Part shown: piece after piece, positions 47,292 through 59,240 of the stretch
Numbering within the stretch: the stretch's first letter is position 1
How the letters are laid out: the number at the start of each line of letters is the position of its first letter
From: Thysanoteuthis rhombus
Lineage: Eukaryota > Mollusca > Cephalopoda > Oegopsida > Thysanoteuthidae
Assembly (NCBI GenBank): GCA_963457665.1
Contig: OY735209.1
Location: 5,665,417-5,729,416 of the forward strand
DNA length: 64,000 nucleotides
Direction: 5' to 3'
Notes under the pieces: model-generated
Seen by the model: the letters and a program-made list of their open reading frames with translations, nothing else
What the model was told of the DNA's origin: nothing
Database searches by the model: none
Translations under genes and position numbers: made by a program

Positions 47292-50200
47292 AATAATGAG
47301 ATTATCAAAAAACTGAAATTTCTACACACCTTGCCAAAATGATCCACTATCGCACTCTTGCTCTTGTACAATGGTTTCCAAAAATCATATCAAGATGATT
47401 TTACTTAATTCTTTCATTTTTCTCTTATAAGCTTCAATCTTTAATGAGTTTTCCAAAATATCGTTGCAAAAATAAAAAAAATGAGTTTGATTGTACAAAA
47501 ACTCCGAATGACTCTTCTTAAAGGCCGAGACAAGTTTAAAGCTTTTTATTTTAAAGGTTAAACTTTTATTTGTGGCTCTGTTCATGTTGGTCTGTTTTTC
47601 TTTGTTTCAATTATGTTTTGTGGGATTGGAAAACTTGCTGTCAAATATTTTACATAAGAATCATTTCAAGCTAAAGCCTGACTGTTGAGGATTTTCAAAA
47701 ACTATCATGGAGGTGACATTTATGAGCTTTCACCTTTCACATTTCAGTTTCATTATGAGAGAGAAACAAGACCTCAAGGTCAAACTCCACCCTTAGATGA
47801 CTTAGCTATTAATTTTGTAATGTAAGCGGGTGATCAAGTGACCTTAATTTTTCTTTGTAAATTTCCTAGCGGGTTTGAAAAAAGGTTGCATGCCTGATTT
47901 CAGCATCCTCAGTTGCCTGAAATGGTTCTAATTTAGATGAGGGTCATTGTCGTTGTCATTGTCATTATGAAGGGAAAATCAAATCAAACAGAGTAGGAGT
48001 TTTTAGTTTGACAACTATTCTAATGAGAATGGGACTAGAAAAAGGTGATCTTTTCATTAAACATAGGTAACATAGGAAGCTACTTCAACTAGATGAATTT
48101 AATAACCGTGTTAGAATAATTCCTCATGGATGAAACAGAAAGCATTACAATGGGCTAAAGAATCATTCGGAAGAAAGCTTCTCTGATTCAAATTATGCCA
48201 CTTTTTGGGTGATCTTTCATTTCATGTCGGCAAATTCAAGAATAGCTCAATTCACAAAGAATTTGGAGTAGTCTCCCCTTTTACGGACATCGGATGAAAG
48301 CCAAAATTTATCCGTAAGTTTTACTTTCTGAAAAAATGGTGAGAAAAAAAATTAATTGGAATATATTTTAGAATTTTAGTTTATTTTCCCATTGTCAGAA
48401 CAAAAGATATAAAATTCATACTAATTTCATAACTAGATGAATACATTTTTCGAGGAATTTTTCTCAAATTCAATACAAATTTTGTTCAAGATTCCTCAAA
48501 ATAAATAATTTATTCATTTCCAAATAAAATTTCAAATAAAATGAAAGCAATTCCTATATTTCATTTTTCCATGAAAAATGCTTTCAGATTATTTAGGGTT
48601 GTCAAATTAGCCATTTATCGGCTAGATCCTGTTAATTATTTCTCCAGTTTAGCTTATAAAAATCTATGGTAATGGAAACTCTACACATCTGAAAAAGTAA
48701 TTAGATGATAAGTTTGATAAAAATAAATGTCCAATTTTTCTAGAGTCTGAGTATATGTTCATTTTATTTGATATCATTCTTGGCAACAGCAAAGAAAAGA
48801 TAACTCTAGTCAAAAAAAAAAAAAAATCTGCTAAAGCTCAGCTCTGATTATTTAAAACAATGCAATACTGAAGTACACACCAAAAAAGAAGAATTTCAAA
48901 ATACTTTATAAAATATTGCTATGCAGCAGCCCCAGAATGAAAATTTATCAATAATACTGCTAGAACAAACTTTTTTGTTCAGTATAAATGACAGAAGATA
49001 AGAGTCCAGATTAGCATTACAATTACATAGTAAATAGAATGCCTTGGATAACATTTTTTTCAAACTGACTAATTTCCTGAGGGAACAAAGGTCTCATGGT
49101 TGGAAAGCACAAAAGATTACCAGCAAAATTGTGATTTTTTTCATTTTTCTTAAATAAAATGTTCGCAGGAGATAAAAAAAAAAAGGCCCATAATAAGATA
49201 CGGCCAAACCAGTAGGTTTGTGGCCAAAACGCTCAGAAAAATCCAAATCAGATAAATTTGGCCATAAAAGGACCAATACAGCAACACTACACCTGGTGCT
49301 ATACAGTGGGGGAAGGGGTAGAAGTTTCTAGAGCGTTTGCATACTTGTTAATTTCAATGTAGCTTACATTGTTCTTGAGAAATATGTAACTATTCCAGCT
49401 GAATCAGGTTCAGCCATTTTTAAAATTTAGCTATTTTGGGACAGTTTGGATGGCTAAAAGTGGCTAGATTTGTCTTAGCCCTTGCTGCTGACTCGTTACA
49501 GAACGAATGAAAACAGAAAAGTAAAACAGTTCAAAAAGATTAAACTATATTTATTAAATCTGATTATGAAGGATATGATTTAGGTTTGGAGTTAGGGTTA
49601 ATGTTTAGTGTTGGGGTTGCAATTAATAACATTAGAATATTGAATATCTTTTCCATATATGTAACATTAGAATGAATATAAACTTGAAACTAATATAGAA
49701 AAAAATGATTGAATAATTTTTATTTGTTATTTCTGATAGGATTCCTCCACATGAATTAATGTAAATAAGAAGCAGTCTCCTGCTCGTTTCAAAATTGTCT
49801 GCAATCTTGAATCTTTGAACATTTTAAAAACAATCCCGCCACCTTTATCCACTCAAAATGGCTCCCCCTGATGCGTTATTGCAAGGATTACCAGAATATT
49901 TTCAAGCATTAATCATATGCATTTAATCAGATTTCATTACATCAGTATTATTCATAAAAGAACTGGTTTCAATGGAAATTTAATAATTTAAACAATTATT
50001 TATTTTATGGGGGAAAAAATATTCCCCATTTTTTTACATACTCTGAAAACTTTTCGTTCTCAATCGACCTCGTGAAAGCCTCAAAAAACGCCAAAATACG
50101 CTCAGAACAAACACTATGTCAGCCATTTTAATAGGTAGAAAACTGCTATAATTTCTCAGAAATAGAGCCGAAAATGAGCTTGAAATACCTCTTAACGCAG

Positions 50201-50867
50201 GATTTACGCGCTGGGCAACACCAACTCCTCTAGGTTATCAGTGAATTCTGAAATTAATTGCAGAGATTTTGTTTTTATCATTCGTGTAACGTATATCTAT
50301 TGATTCTCAAGTTCAATTTTTAATTTTATTGGTTGGGGAAAGAAAGGAATAGACTGAAAATTGATCCCCGCCTCTCGTCGTCACTGGTTCTAAAATCGAA
50401 AAATTCCTTTGGACATTTTTTGCAGAGGCGAGTATTTCAGCTTCTCACCGGTTTGGGATCGGCTTTGTCCTACTCAGTCTTTTTGTGTTGGAATTTGTTT
50501 TTATTTTCTTTTTTTAAGGTTTCCTATTACTTCCTCTGCAATCGAGATTGAAATACCACCAAAACTGAAGGAGAAATCCCACCTGAAACCACTCTGGAAA
50601 GAATCAAATTCCCTGAGGTCCACCCAATCTGACGGTCACGTTGTCCTTTTTTGTTGTTGTTGCTGCGCGTGTGATTCCCTTCTCTGACACAAAAACATTC
50701 AAAAGGTTGGTAATGCAATTGTAGATATAAACGTTTAAGAATAGTCGTGTCTGATTTAAAAGTGAATAGTTTTATTGTTGAAATAGATTAAGGTCATTGG
50801 ATCATTCTAGATCCGTTTTCATTTTGGCTTTTGATAATCTTTTGCTTTGACGTACATAATGATGATG
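47292..50867. other. Gene-free AT-rich region
   Basis: No exon, RNA gene or convincing transposon was recognised. Open frames are short and lie in low-complexity sequence. Confidence 0.5.
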
Positions 50868-51158
50868 TTTAACTAGCAAATAAAGGCCCCAAAGTCATAG
50901 AAAGGCTCTAAAAAGTAGATTTTTTGTTGAATTAGAAAATATAATTAAATGACATATTAATGAGAAATTAAGGCTGTAATGAAATTAAACGTACATCTTG
51001 ATTGCACATCATGGATTCTGGGAAAGATGGAATCTGCACCCGAACAAAAGATTGTCATTTGATTTCATTATTGTGATAATTTCTGATGAATATTCTAGTA
51101 AAAGAAATTATACTTTTTAGAGTCTTTGTATGACTTGGTGCCTCTCTTGGCCGGTTAA
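50868..51158. mobile_element. MITE with about 50-bp terminal inverted repeats
   Basis: The left end (TTTAACTAGCAAATAAAGGC, continuing to CTCTAAAAAGTA) and the right end (ACTTTTTAGAGTCTTTGTAT, continuing to GCCTCTCTTGGCCGGTTAA) are imperfect inverted copies about 50 bp long. They enclose about 190 bp of non-coding AT-rich DNA. TTAA stands at both tips, as for piggyBac-type insertion. A half copy lies at 38413-38490 in OAS intron 3. Confidence 0.75.
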
Positions 51159-51902
51159 ATACCACAATGGTTTATGTACATCAAAGCAAAGATTATCCAT
51201 TCCCTCCTTCCTTCCCCCTAAAAAAACCTGTGGAGAAAAACTATTCTGTATTTATCTAGACTTCCGAAAGTTTGGGTTTTTTTCTCGACAGTTTGTCAAT
51301 ATTTTTTGTTAATCAATGGAATATTCTGTATTTTGAAAATTGTGTTAGTTATGTTTGTGTGTGTGTGCTGATTATGTCTACTACCACGGACTTTTCACAA
51401 AAAGTGACTTGTGTCGATAAAAACGTCCGAAATTTGTGACCTATCATCAATTTTATCAAAATGATCTTCTGTTTTTAATAAAGAAGAAAGGTAGTAGAAA
51501 AACTGAATATAAAAATTATTGGTGCCGACAATATAAACTCAGAGCTGATCGTGGTTGAAAAAACAACCTGTTTACACTCGTGAACCATGGGACTTATTTG
51601 CATTGGAAAAAATTTGTAATTGTTTGGAATAGGTACATTAAAATATATATATTGCTTGAGAGGTGATCAAGATAGATGCTATTCATAGTTAGCTTCTGCT
51701 GTTAAACTGTACTAAAACGAATTTTTGAATTGTCCATTTTGCATGGTTAAAAGTGGCTAGATTTCTACTGCTGATCACCCAACTGTTTACTTTAGAGCCA
51801 ATACGGCATGTAGTTAAGGCTTGTAAGTTGCAGAGGCCAAGCGAGAGGGGACAGTTGCCTCTAGCCATAGGTTTGAAGGGCCACTAAATTTCATCTGGTC
51901 TA

Positions 51903-52000
51903 TGATCATCATTATTATTATCATCATCAGCTTCTGTAGTTGGGCATGATCTTTCCCCAAGATTCACCGGACCTCTCAACCATTGGTGTCAAAGAGCATC
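51903..52000 (-). mobile_element. LINE tail, fourth copy (short)
   Basis: On the plus strand CATCATCAGC precedes GTTGGGCATGATCTTTCCCC and AAGATTCACCGGACC, which align with the reverse complement of the 3' end of the element at 9656-10088. Only about 100 bp remain. Confidence 0.6.
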
Positions 52001-52979
52001 TGTGTATGGCGATCTGATTAACTATTATGCAGTTCATTGGCTCAGCAAAGGGAAGATGCTTCAATATTCAACTGTTTCAGAAGAGAAATATATGCCTTCT
52101 TAGAAATCAAAGATGAATTTATCTCTGAGCTAGAGAATGATAACTTGATTTGGGATCATATTCCATGGATATTATCAAATATTTAAATGATCTTAATTTC
52201 CAAAATGATTTCAGTTCAGAATTGCAGAAGAAATTCCTATTGAAGCTGACTCTAAGCTTTTTGCCTATCCATTTAATGCTAATTTTGAATGAATAGTACA
52301 AAAGGAACTGCAGATTGGAATAATCAAACTTCAGAGAGGTGAACTTCTTCCTCAAAAATTTAAAGATGAATCTTTATTGCAGTTCTATGCAACTCTTTCC
52401 GAAGGATACTGCCCCCAAACGGTGTGCTTTGCTAGAAGATATGTCACCATGTTTGGTAGTACTTATTAAAGAAAACCACTTTTTTTCTTGAATGAAAATC
52501 ATGAAGTCAAAAACAAGGTCGAAATTGATCGATAATCATCTTGACGACAATTCACAAGTTTCAACATCTCAGATATCTCCAAATATTGGAAAACTTGTAA
52601 AAGATGTACCATGAAAATTTGTGAATAATCTTTTATTTCTTGTTATGTAAATAAGAATTGCATGAAAAATCATAAATACAATGTTTCTTGTCTGAATTTT
52701 GCTAGATGCTGTGTTTAAGTCATTGTATGTGGCTTAATTGGACGATTTTCCTTGCTTCTGTTGCTCTTTTTTTTTTCGTGACGTTTTGGTTGTTAAGCCC
52801 CAGCCAAGCAGTACTTCATACTTAAGAGTTGCTTCCCTTTGATCAAGTAAGCATTTTTCCAAGGTCATGCCCAAGACAGTTGGACTGAACTCTATACAAT
52901 GATTAAGTATGTTGTTTGTCGAGTTTTTCTTTGGGCAGTGTGCCCTGTTTCATGATGAACCATATCCCATGAAGCTTGC

Positions 52980-53185
52980 AGCTCGAAAAAGGTTGTCCAT
53001 GTGTCATGTAGACGTTGTACATGATAAAAACATAAGGCGTAGATTACAAAGACAATTTGGGACACATAGGACATTGTTTACATCTTATTTACATGATTTT
53101 GTGTGGAGAAATACTGTTAGAAATGACAAAGAAAATTTATTCAATCATTTTATGATATTAGTTTCAACTGTTTATACTTTTAGTT
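52980..53185 (+). pseudogene. Merlin/IS1016-like transposase C-terminus relic
   Basis: The open frame 52909-53208 contains RRRLQRQFGTHRTLFTSYL, HDFVWRN and LFNHFMILVSTVY. This is the pattern of the C-terminal end of ISXO2/IS1595-type DDE transposases (G-THR-LF-SYL-EF-WR...F--FL--I--VY), which in animals belong to Merlin elements. The catalytic part was not found upstream and the N-terminal codons of the frame look unrelated, so this is a fragment. Confidence 0.45.
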
Positions 53186-53208
53186 TCAAACATGAAAAGA
53201 ATATTTGA

Positions 53209-56200
53209 TCTTTTTATGTTAATGGCTACCCAACCGTAAACTAAGCTCTAACACTAGATTGTATCCTTTCTAGTTGAATTCATTAAAATGCAGTTTTAAT
53301 TGATCAAGTTTTCTGCTTTAACTTGTTCTGTAATTAGTTAGCAGCAGCAGCTTGATATATTTGTCTGATTTAGTTACCTCCCTTGTTTCCAGACCTCATC
53401 CAGACGAGGACTATTTTTTTACTACGAGAAAAAAATTTTTTTTTTTGCTATCAATCAACCCTTTTTTATTTTATTCAATGGTTCAGACTTTTTTTTTCAG
53501 TCAGAAAATAAATGCAATAGAATTAAAATATTTTCTGATTGGAATGTTATTCATTGCTCTTTTCATTGAAACACAGTGTAGGCTTTGGAGCTCAAGAAAA
53601 AAATCTGCTGGAAAATTTCTTATGGCTTCAAAGAACATATCAATTGAATTAATAGTGTTAATGCTTCTTGGATGCTTCTGGAATATTATCATTATGAAAG
53701 AACAGTGTTTTAATTATGAATATAAACTTTTATAAATTTTGATTTTTTTTTTTCTTCTGATTACATAATATATTTCAATATATTTCATCAAGTATTGAAA
53801 CACTCATTTAGAAATGTGAATTACCTCCCCCTGGATTTATCAGTAGCTGTTGAGAGGAGTAGGTTTAAAGAATTCGATTAGGTGTTGACATTTCCTGTCA
53901 TCCATAGGAAAATTTCATTATTTTTTTTCTAGGTTTTTTCCGTTTTTAAATTCATTTACAACAAATTACTCTGAATGTGCGGTGATGGATGAAAGTGTGT
54001 CATCAGGAAAATTAAACTTAAATAGAACAGCCATCATGAAAGTCTCATTAGAAGGAAATTAGTTGATATATTGACTGGATTTTGGTAAATATCTCTTGAA
54101 ACCAATTTATTGAATAAAAAACAAATATTTCCCAAAATTTTACTCACAAAAAATATCCTTTTTGTGAATAGATTTATTAATAAATTCATGAATAAAACAT
54201 GATGATTGAAACTAAAAAGTTGCCAAGATGAGTTTCTTTACTATATTTTCCAGTTGAATTTAGTCCCTTGGCTTTTAAAAAAAATCTTTTTTTTTTTATT
54301 AGCAAATAATTTTTCTCCAATCATTCTTTCTAATGGTTCAAAGATTTTCACAATAAAATTGACTCTTATTTGTATATTCAAAATTTTTTTTTTTTCTTCT
54401 GGACAGGTGTTGATTTCTCGTGTTTTCCATGGACGCTGTTCTGACCATTTTTATAGCTCAATTTGTCAAATCTGGCCTTTTTAAAAAGCATTTGGTTATG
54501 AACTTTTTGGTTTGGCCATATTTTAATTTTTAGCTATTTTGACTTTATTGTGATAATATTTTTTTAGATTCTTAGTTTTGGTGTGTACTTCAGTATAAGA
54601 GGTTTTTTTTTATAAACCATCATTATTTTTTTAATACTATTTACTTTAATCTTGATTTTTCTATTACTTTTTATTGCAACTCCATTCAGGCCATTATCGT
54701 AAATTTGCAAATTAAAGCAACTGAAAGAATAAGATGAAAGTAAATAGCAGTGACTCTAAAAACAGTCTGATAGCTAATTTTCCCAAGTCCAAAGCCTGAA
54801 GGATGCTTATTTCCTAAGTTCAAAGCTGAGTGAATGCTAGACTTTTCTTGTTTTTTTTTTCATCTCAATAGACTTAAGATATAAAGCTAGAAATTTGGAA
54901 TTAGACTGGGGAGGGGGTTGTGTGTTGTTGTTTTTTTTTTTTTGCCAGAAACATCTCCAACTATCTAACAACCTTGGTATGCAGTATGTGTGTGTGTGTG
55001 TGTGTAGCTATGATTTTTAGCAAGTAAGTCTTCCTGTGAAAGTGACCTTCATCCCTTTGTATGCAATTAGACTGTGTGCTGAATACTACCACGAGAAGAA
55101 AGGCATTTCATTAGGTTTTATCCCGAAAATGACCAGCGGGAGCAGTACCCCTTTTCCCCGTGAATTGATTCCCCTTTAACAGTGTTAAGGCTTGTAGTTT
55201 TAGCTATTCTTGATTCCGATTTTGACCATAGACAGAGTACTTGATGTCAAATCATTTAGAGATTTTAGCAACATAATTGACAGGAGTCGAAAAGTTTGGA
55301 AATGAGTGACTAAAGAATGCAGCGTGTACTTGGACAGCTTTGTACAATGCTGATTCAGTGCGACTTTCAAGTGACATCCATCGAGTTAGAGAAGATTCAA
55401 TGCAAGTTTTTCAGCCTTTCCGTGTTTCTGTATGATAGTGCATATGTATCGTAGGTTTGTTCAGGTTGATTCGATTACAGTCAGGTCAGTGTAAATTTGG
55501 GCTGGTTTGATACTGAAAATAAAACACCTCCTTATTGGGAAAAATATTTCAAGGACAAACTAATGTTAAAGACAGAATCAACATGCGCTGTGGTTGAGAA
55601 TAGATACTGGGATGTCAATATAGTAGGATTACCGTATTTCGTTTCCAAATCTGTGTGAAAATAGGGAGTAGGGCATTGCTATACTCAAATATACTCAGAA
55701 AAAAATATGTTCCTAAAATTAAGCCCATTTGATGACAGAGTTGACATATCTTCCTCACCTAAGAAATATATTTTCATATCTGTACCTCATGTAACTCATA
55801 TATGTACTAGAAGTAATTAAAGCATTAGATATTAATTATCTAAAAACTATTTCATCGTTTCAAAAGGAAAATTATTAATTACTGCTTTGAATTCATTTTC
55901 ATTCTGACACCGTTTTGTTTTTGAAATAAATCATTGATGGTTCAGTTATAAGGGAGATAATCATCAGTTTATTTTAACAAGTATACGTATAATCGTTGGA
56001 TATTTGATATTTGGAATTCACTTTGATTTTGACACCTTCAATTATTTTCAAAATATTTGAGAATTACTGCTTCAAATGAAGGGGAGATTATCCCGCTTAT
56101 TATAACAAAGTTATCTCCTTTGTACATGCCAATTTTTCAAGATAATGTAAAAATCAATAATGACACCATTATCAATGACAGTAACAATTTTTCTTTAGAA

Positions 56201-58181
56201 ATTTAATATTTAGTCATTAAAAATCTACAAAGAAAAGTCATTTGATCCCTCTGTTCAAATAACTAGAACGTTGGGTTGCACTTTGTGTGTGATATCAGTG
56301 TAGCTCGTCTCCTGGTCTTCTTCATTATGGATCAGATTGGTAGTCGTGGTATTACTATTGTCACCTCATCAGCAACAACCCCAACAACTACGAATGAAGG
56401 CATGTGTGAGGAATTCCAGATTGTATGGATTCCATGCATTTTGTGCTTATTAACCTTATTTTCTCTTTCTGACCAACTGGTCCCCTACCTGAAACATCAG
56501 CTTTAAACAATCAGCATGAACACAAGATTGTTTGGAAATAATTTCATCTCCCTTTGGCAGTCCTCTCTGCTCATTTGTAGTTATCTCTTCATTGTATCAA
56601 AATATCTTTGTGGATCTTCTTGAGTGCTCAACTAATTCTAAAATGTTTTCATTTTTTTTTTATTACCATTGTAGACTGGTCGCTCTAATGCAAAAATGTA
56701 TAAGTTCATAATTCTATCATCGTCTATTGATATCAAAATTTCATCATTTTAGTGAGGCTTACTTTTGAATGGGGAAAAATAGTCTTCTCCTAGTATCACT
56801 TGAGCTCGTAAATTCTGGCAGAATTACTGAGGGCTAAAATCCCATGCCCGAGGCCCCAAGGATGCTAAATTTCCATACCTGAGGGGTACTACTCTCCCAC
56901 ACTTACAACATGGAGAAGGATGCTAATTTCCCACTTCTGAGGCCTGGTAAGATCTACTCTCAGAGCAGGTCTATCTGTTGACCAAATCGAAGAAAATTTT
57001 TTTGCTTTTAATCCATTACGTCCTAACAATCTTCCTGTGTTTTGGGTTGGTTCTTTTTTTTCTGTTTTACAAGGTTCTTCGTCTGTTGTATGGAAGTGTG
57101 GCTTCAAATTCCCTCATGAGGCGTCTAATGATAATTTTCTTGTACTTTTGTGAAGGATCTGGTGGGGAGACTCACAAGGCTTGTGTGTGTGTGTCTGGAG
57201 AAGCAGGGATCACATACGTGTATGCATGAGAATTTAGATTTAAATTTTTGAAAAATTAGCAACTCCAGAAAATTCAATGACAATACCTCTGGCTGTTCAT
57301 ATGTTTATTGATCACAGACAAATGATTAGACTTTTGGTGAATTATAGTAAGATAATTGATTTCAAGGCAAGTAAGAACTGGTAAAATAGCTCTGGCTCTT
57401 TTTGAATTGTGATGAAGTCCTGGTTTTTCATTCTCTGCATTAGCGTAGTGATCCTTGCAAGTGTCAGGGTGCTTTTTTTTTAATGCATAATTTGTTTATT
57501 GAGTAATAGGGAAGTGGACTCCATATATGGTTATTGGATAACATTCGTAATCAGCAAAAACATCTGAAAAATCAATTCAGATACATGGCAAACTACTATC
57601 TTTGTTTGATTCGTACATTTATTTACGACATTATTATTTAATAATAGCATTTTAGGATTACCAAGATTTAAAAAAAAATTTTTCTTCAAAAATGTGACAG
57701 AATTCTTTCCTTAAATAATTAATATGAATATTTTTTAGTTTATAAGATATTTTAACAAGTAAATATGAAAAGTCACAAAAGATACCAATGTTTTAATTTA
57801 TATTGACATTTTAGATTTTCCGAATTGGCATGAATCAGTATACTGTAGATTGAATTTTGACAAAAATTTCATTTCATTTCATATCTCCAAAAATATCTTT
57901 TTTTTAATGTGAAAACTTTTCTATCCCTAAATACGTTTTAGTAAAAGTTCAGATGACTGAATAAATGAAATTATGCACTTAGAAAATATATCCACTTATT
58001 TCTTTCATAAAGTGATATTTTCATGAATCAATTAGGGAAATTTAATTAAATCTGTTTTATATGATATGAAAAAAAAAAATTTTTATATCAAATTTATGTT
58101 TGAAATATTGTATGTAACTTCATATAATCTATTTAATTTCATTACTTACAGTATTATCTCTTATTTATTTATTTTCCACAG
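53209..58181. other. Gene-free region
   Basis: AT-rich with T-runs, a (GT)n tract at about 54978-55004, and a dispersed motif at 53884-53903 shared with 11-50. No exon was recognised. The end (TTATTTATTTTCCACAG, AG at 58180-58181) is the probable last intron of zinc-finger gene C. Confidence 0.5.
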
Positions 58182-58256
58182 ATTGTTCAGCTTAAAAAAT
58201 AATTTGGGAAATTTGAACAATTATCATTTCCTTGGTGACCTGAAAAATTGAAAAGT

Positions 58257-59120
58257 ATGGAAAACTACCCAGAACAAAACTATACCTCTGAAACCTGTGA
58301 ATTTGAATTGTCTGATAATGCAATTCCTAAAGCACACTTGAAAAACAACGCTGGAGAGAAACCATATTCTTGTGATGTGTGTGAATCACGTTTTTCATTC
58401 AAGTCACAATTCAGTCGCCATATGCGAACACACACTGGAGAGAAACCATATTCTTGTCAAATGTGTGAATCTTCTTTTGCAGAAAAAGCTAAATTGAATC
58501 GACATATGCAAAGACACACTGGAGAGAAACCATTTCATTGTGGAGTGTGTGACTCTCACTTTTCAGAGAAATCACATTTCTTGGGGCATATGCGAGTGCA
58601 TACTGGAGAGAAGCCATATTCCTGTGAAGTGTGTGGCTCTTCATTCTCTTGGAAGTTTAATTGGAAACAACATTTGCGAACACATACTGGAGAGAAGCCA
58701 TTTTCATGTAAAGTGTGTGACTCTTCATTTTCACAGAAGGCAACTTTGAAACAACATATGCGAAGACACACTGGAGAGAAGCCATATTCATGTGAAGTGT
58801 GTAGTTCTTCCTTTTCACAGAAATCACATTTAAAAAAGCACATGCTAATACACACTGGAGAGAAGCCATATTCATGTGAAGTCTGTAGCACTTCCTTTTC
58901 ATGGAAGTCATGTTTGAAGGATCATATGCGGAAACATACTGGAGAGAAACCATTTTCTTGTGAAGTGTGTAGCTCTTCATTTTCTCAAAAGTCAAATTTG
59001 TGGCAGCATAAACGAATTCACACTGGAGAGAAACCATATTCTTGTGAAGAGTGTGGCTCTTCCTTTTCACAGAAGGTAAGTTTGAAGCGACATATCCAAT
59101 CACACCATGGAGAGGACTGA
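58257..59120 (+). CDS. C2H2 zinc-finger protein C, nine fingers
   Basis: ATG 58257 is the first in frame after an in-frame TGA (58236) within the exon, giving 287 residues. An acidic, unstructured N-terminus of about 35 residues (MENYPEQNYTSE...) is followed by nine intact C2H2 fingers with TGEKP linkers. Helices (-1 to 6) include FKSQFSR, EKAKLNR, EKSHFLG, WKFNWKQ, QKATLKQ, QKSHLKK, WKSCLKD, QKSNLWQ and QKVSLKR. It is a likely nuclear DNA-binding protein; its target is unknown. The fingers use lysine at helix position 5 or 6 more often than those of A and B, whose typical ending is LVxH, so C is a separate branch of the family. It ends HHGED at TGA 59118-59120. No effector domain is visible. 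Confidence 0.85.
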   Translation: MENYPEQNYTSETCEFELSDNAIPKAHLKNNAGEKPYSCDVCESRFSFKSQFSRHMRTHTGEKPYSCQMCESSFAEKAKLNRHMQRHTGEKPFHCGVCDSHFSEKSHFLGHMRVHTGEKPYSCEVCGSSFSWKFNWKQHLRTHTGEKPFSCKVCDSSFSQKATLKQHMRRHTGEKPYSCEVCSSSFSQKSHLKKHMLIHTGEKPYSCEVCSTSFSWKSCLKDHMRKHTGEKPFSCEVCSSSFSQKSNLWQHKRIHTGEKPYSCEECGSSFSQKVSLKRHIQSHHGED

Positions 59121-59234
59121 TCTTCATCTATAGCATGTAGATCTTACTTTTTGTGAACACTCACTCAAAAGTAAGTTTGTGAATATTCATTTCTAAACAA
59201 TTTGACTTTAACATACATATCTGAAGAAACATTG

Positions 59235-59240
59235 AATAAA
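59235..59240 (+). promoter_or_regulatory. Polyadenylation signal, locus C
   Basis: AATAAA about 115 nt after the stop codon, a typical distance. Confidence 0.5.
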
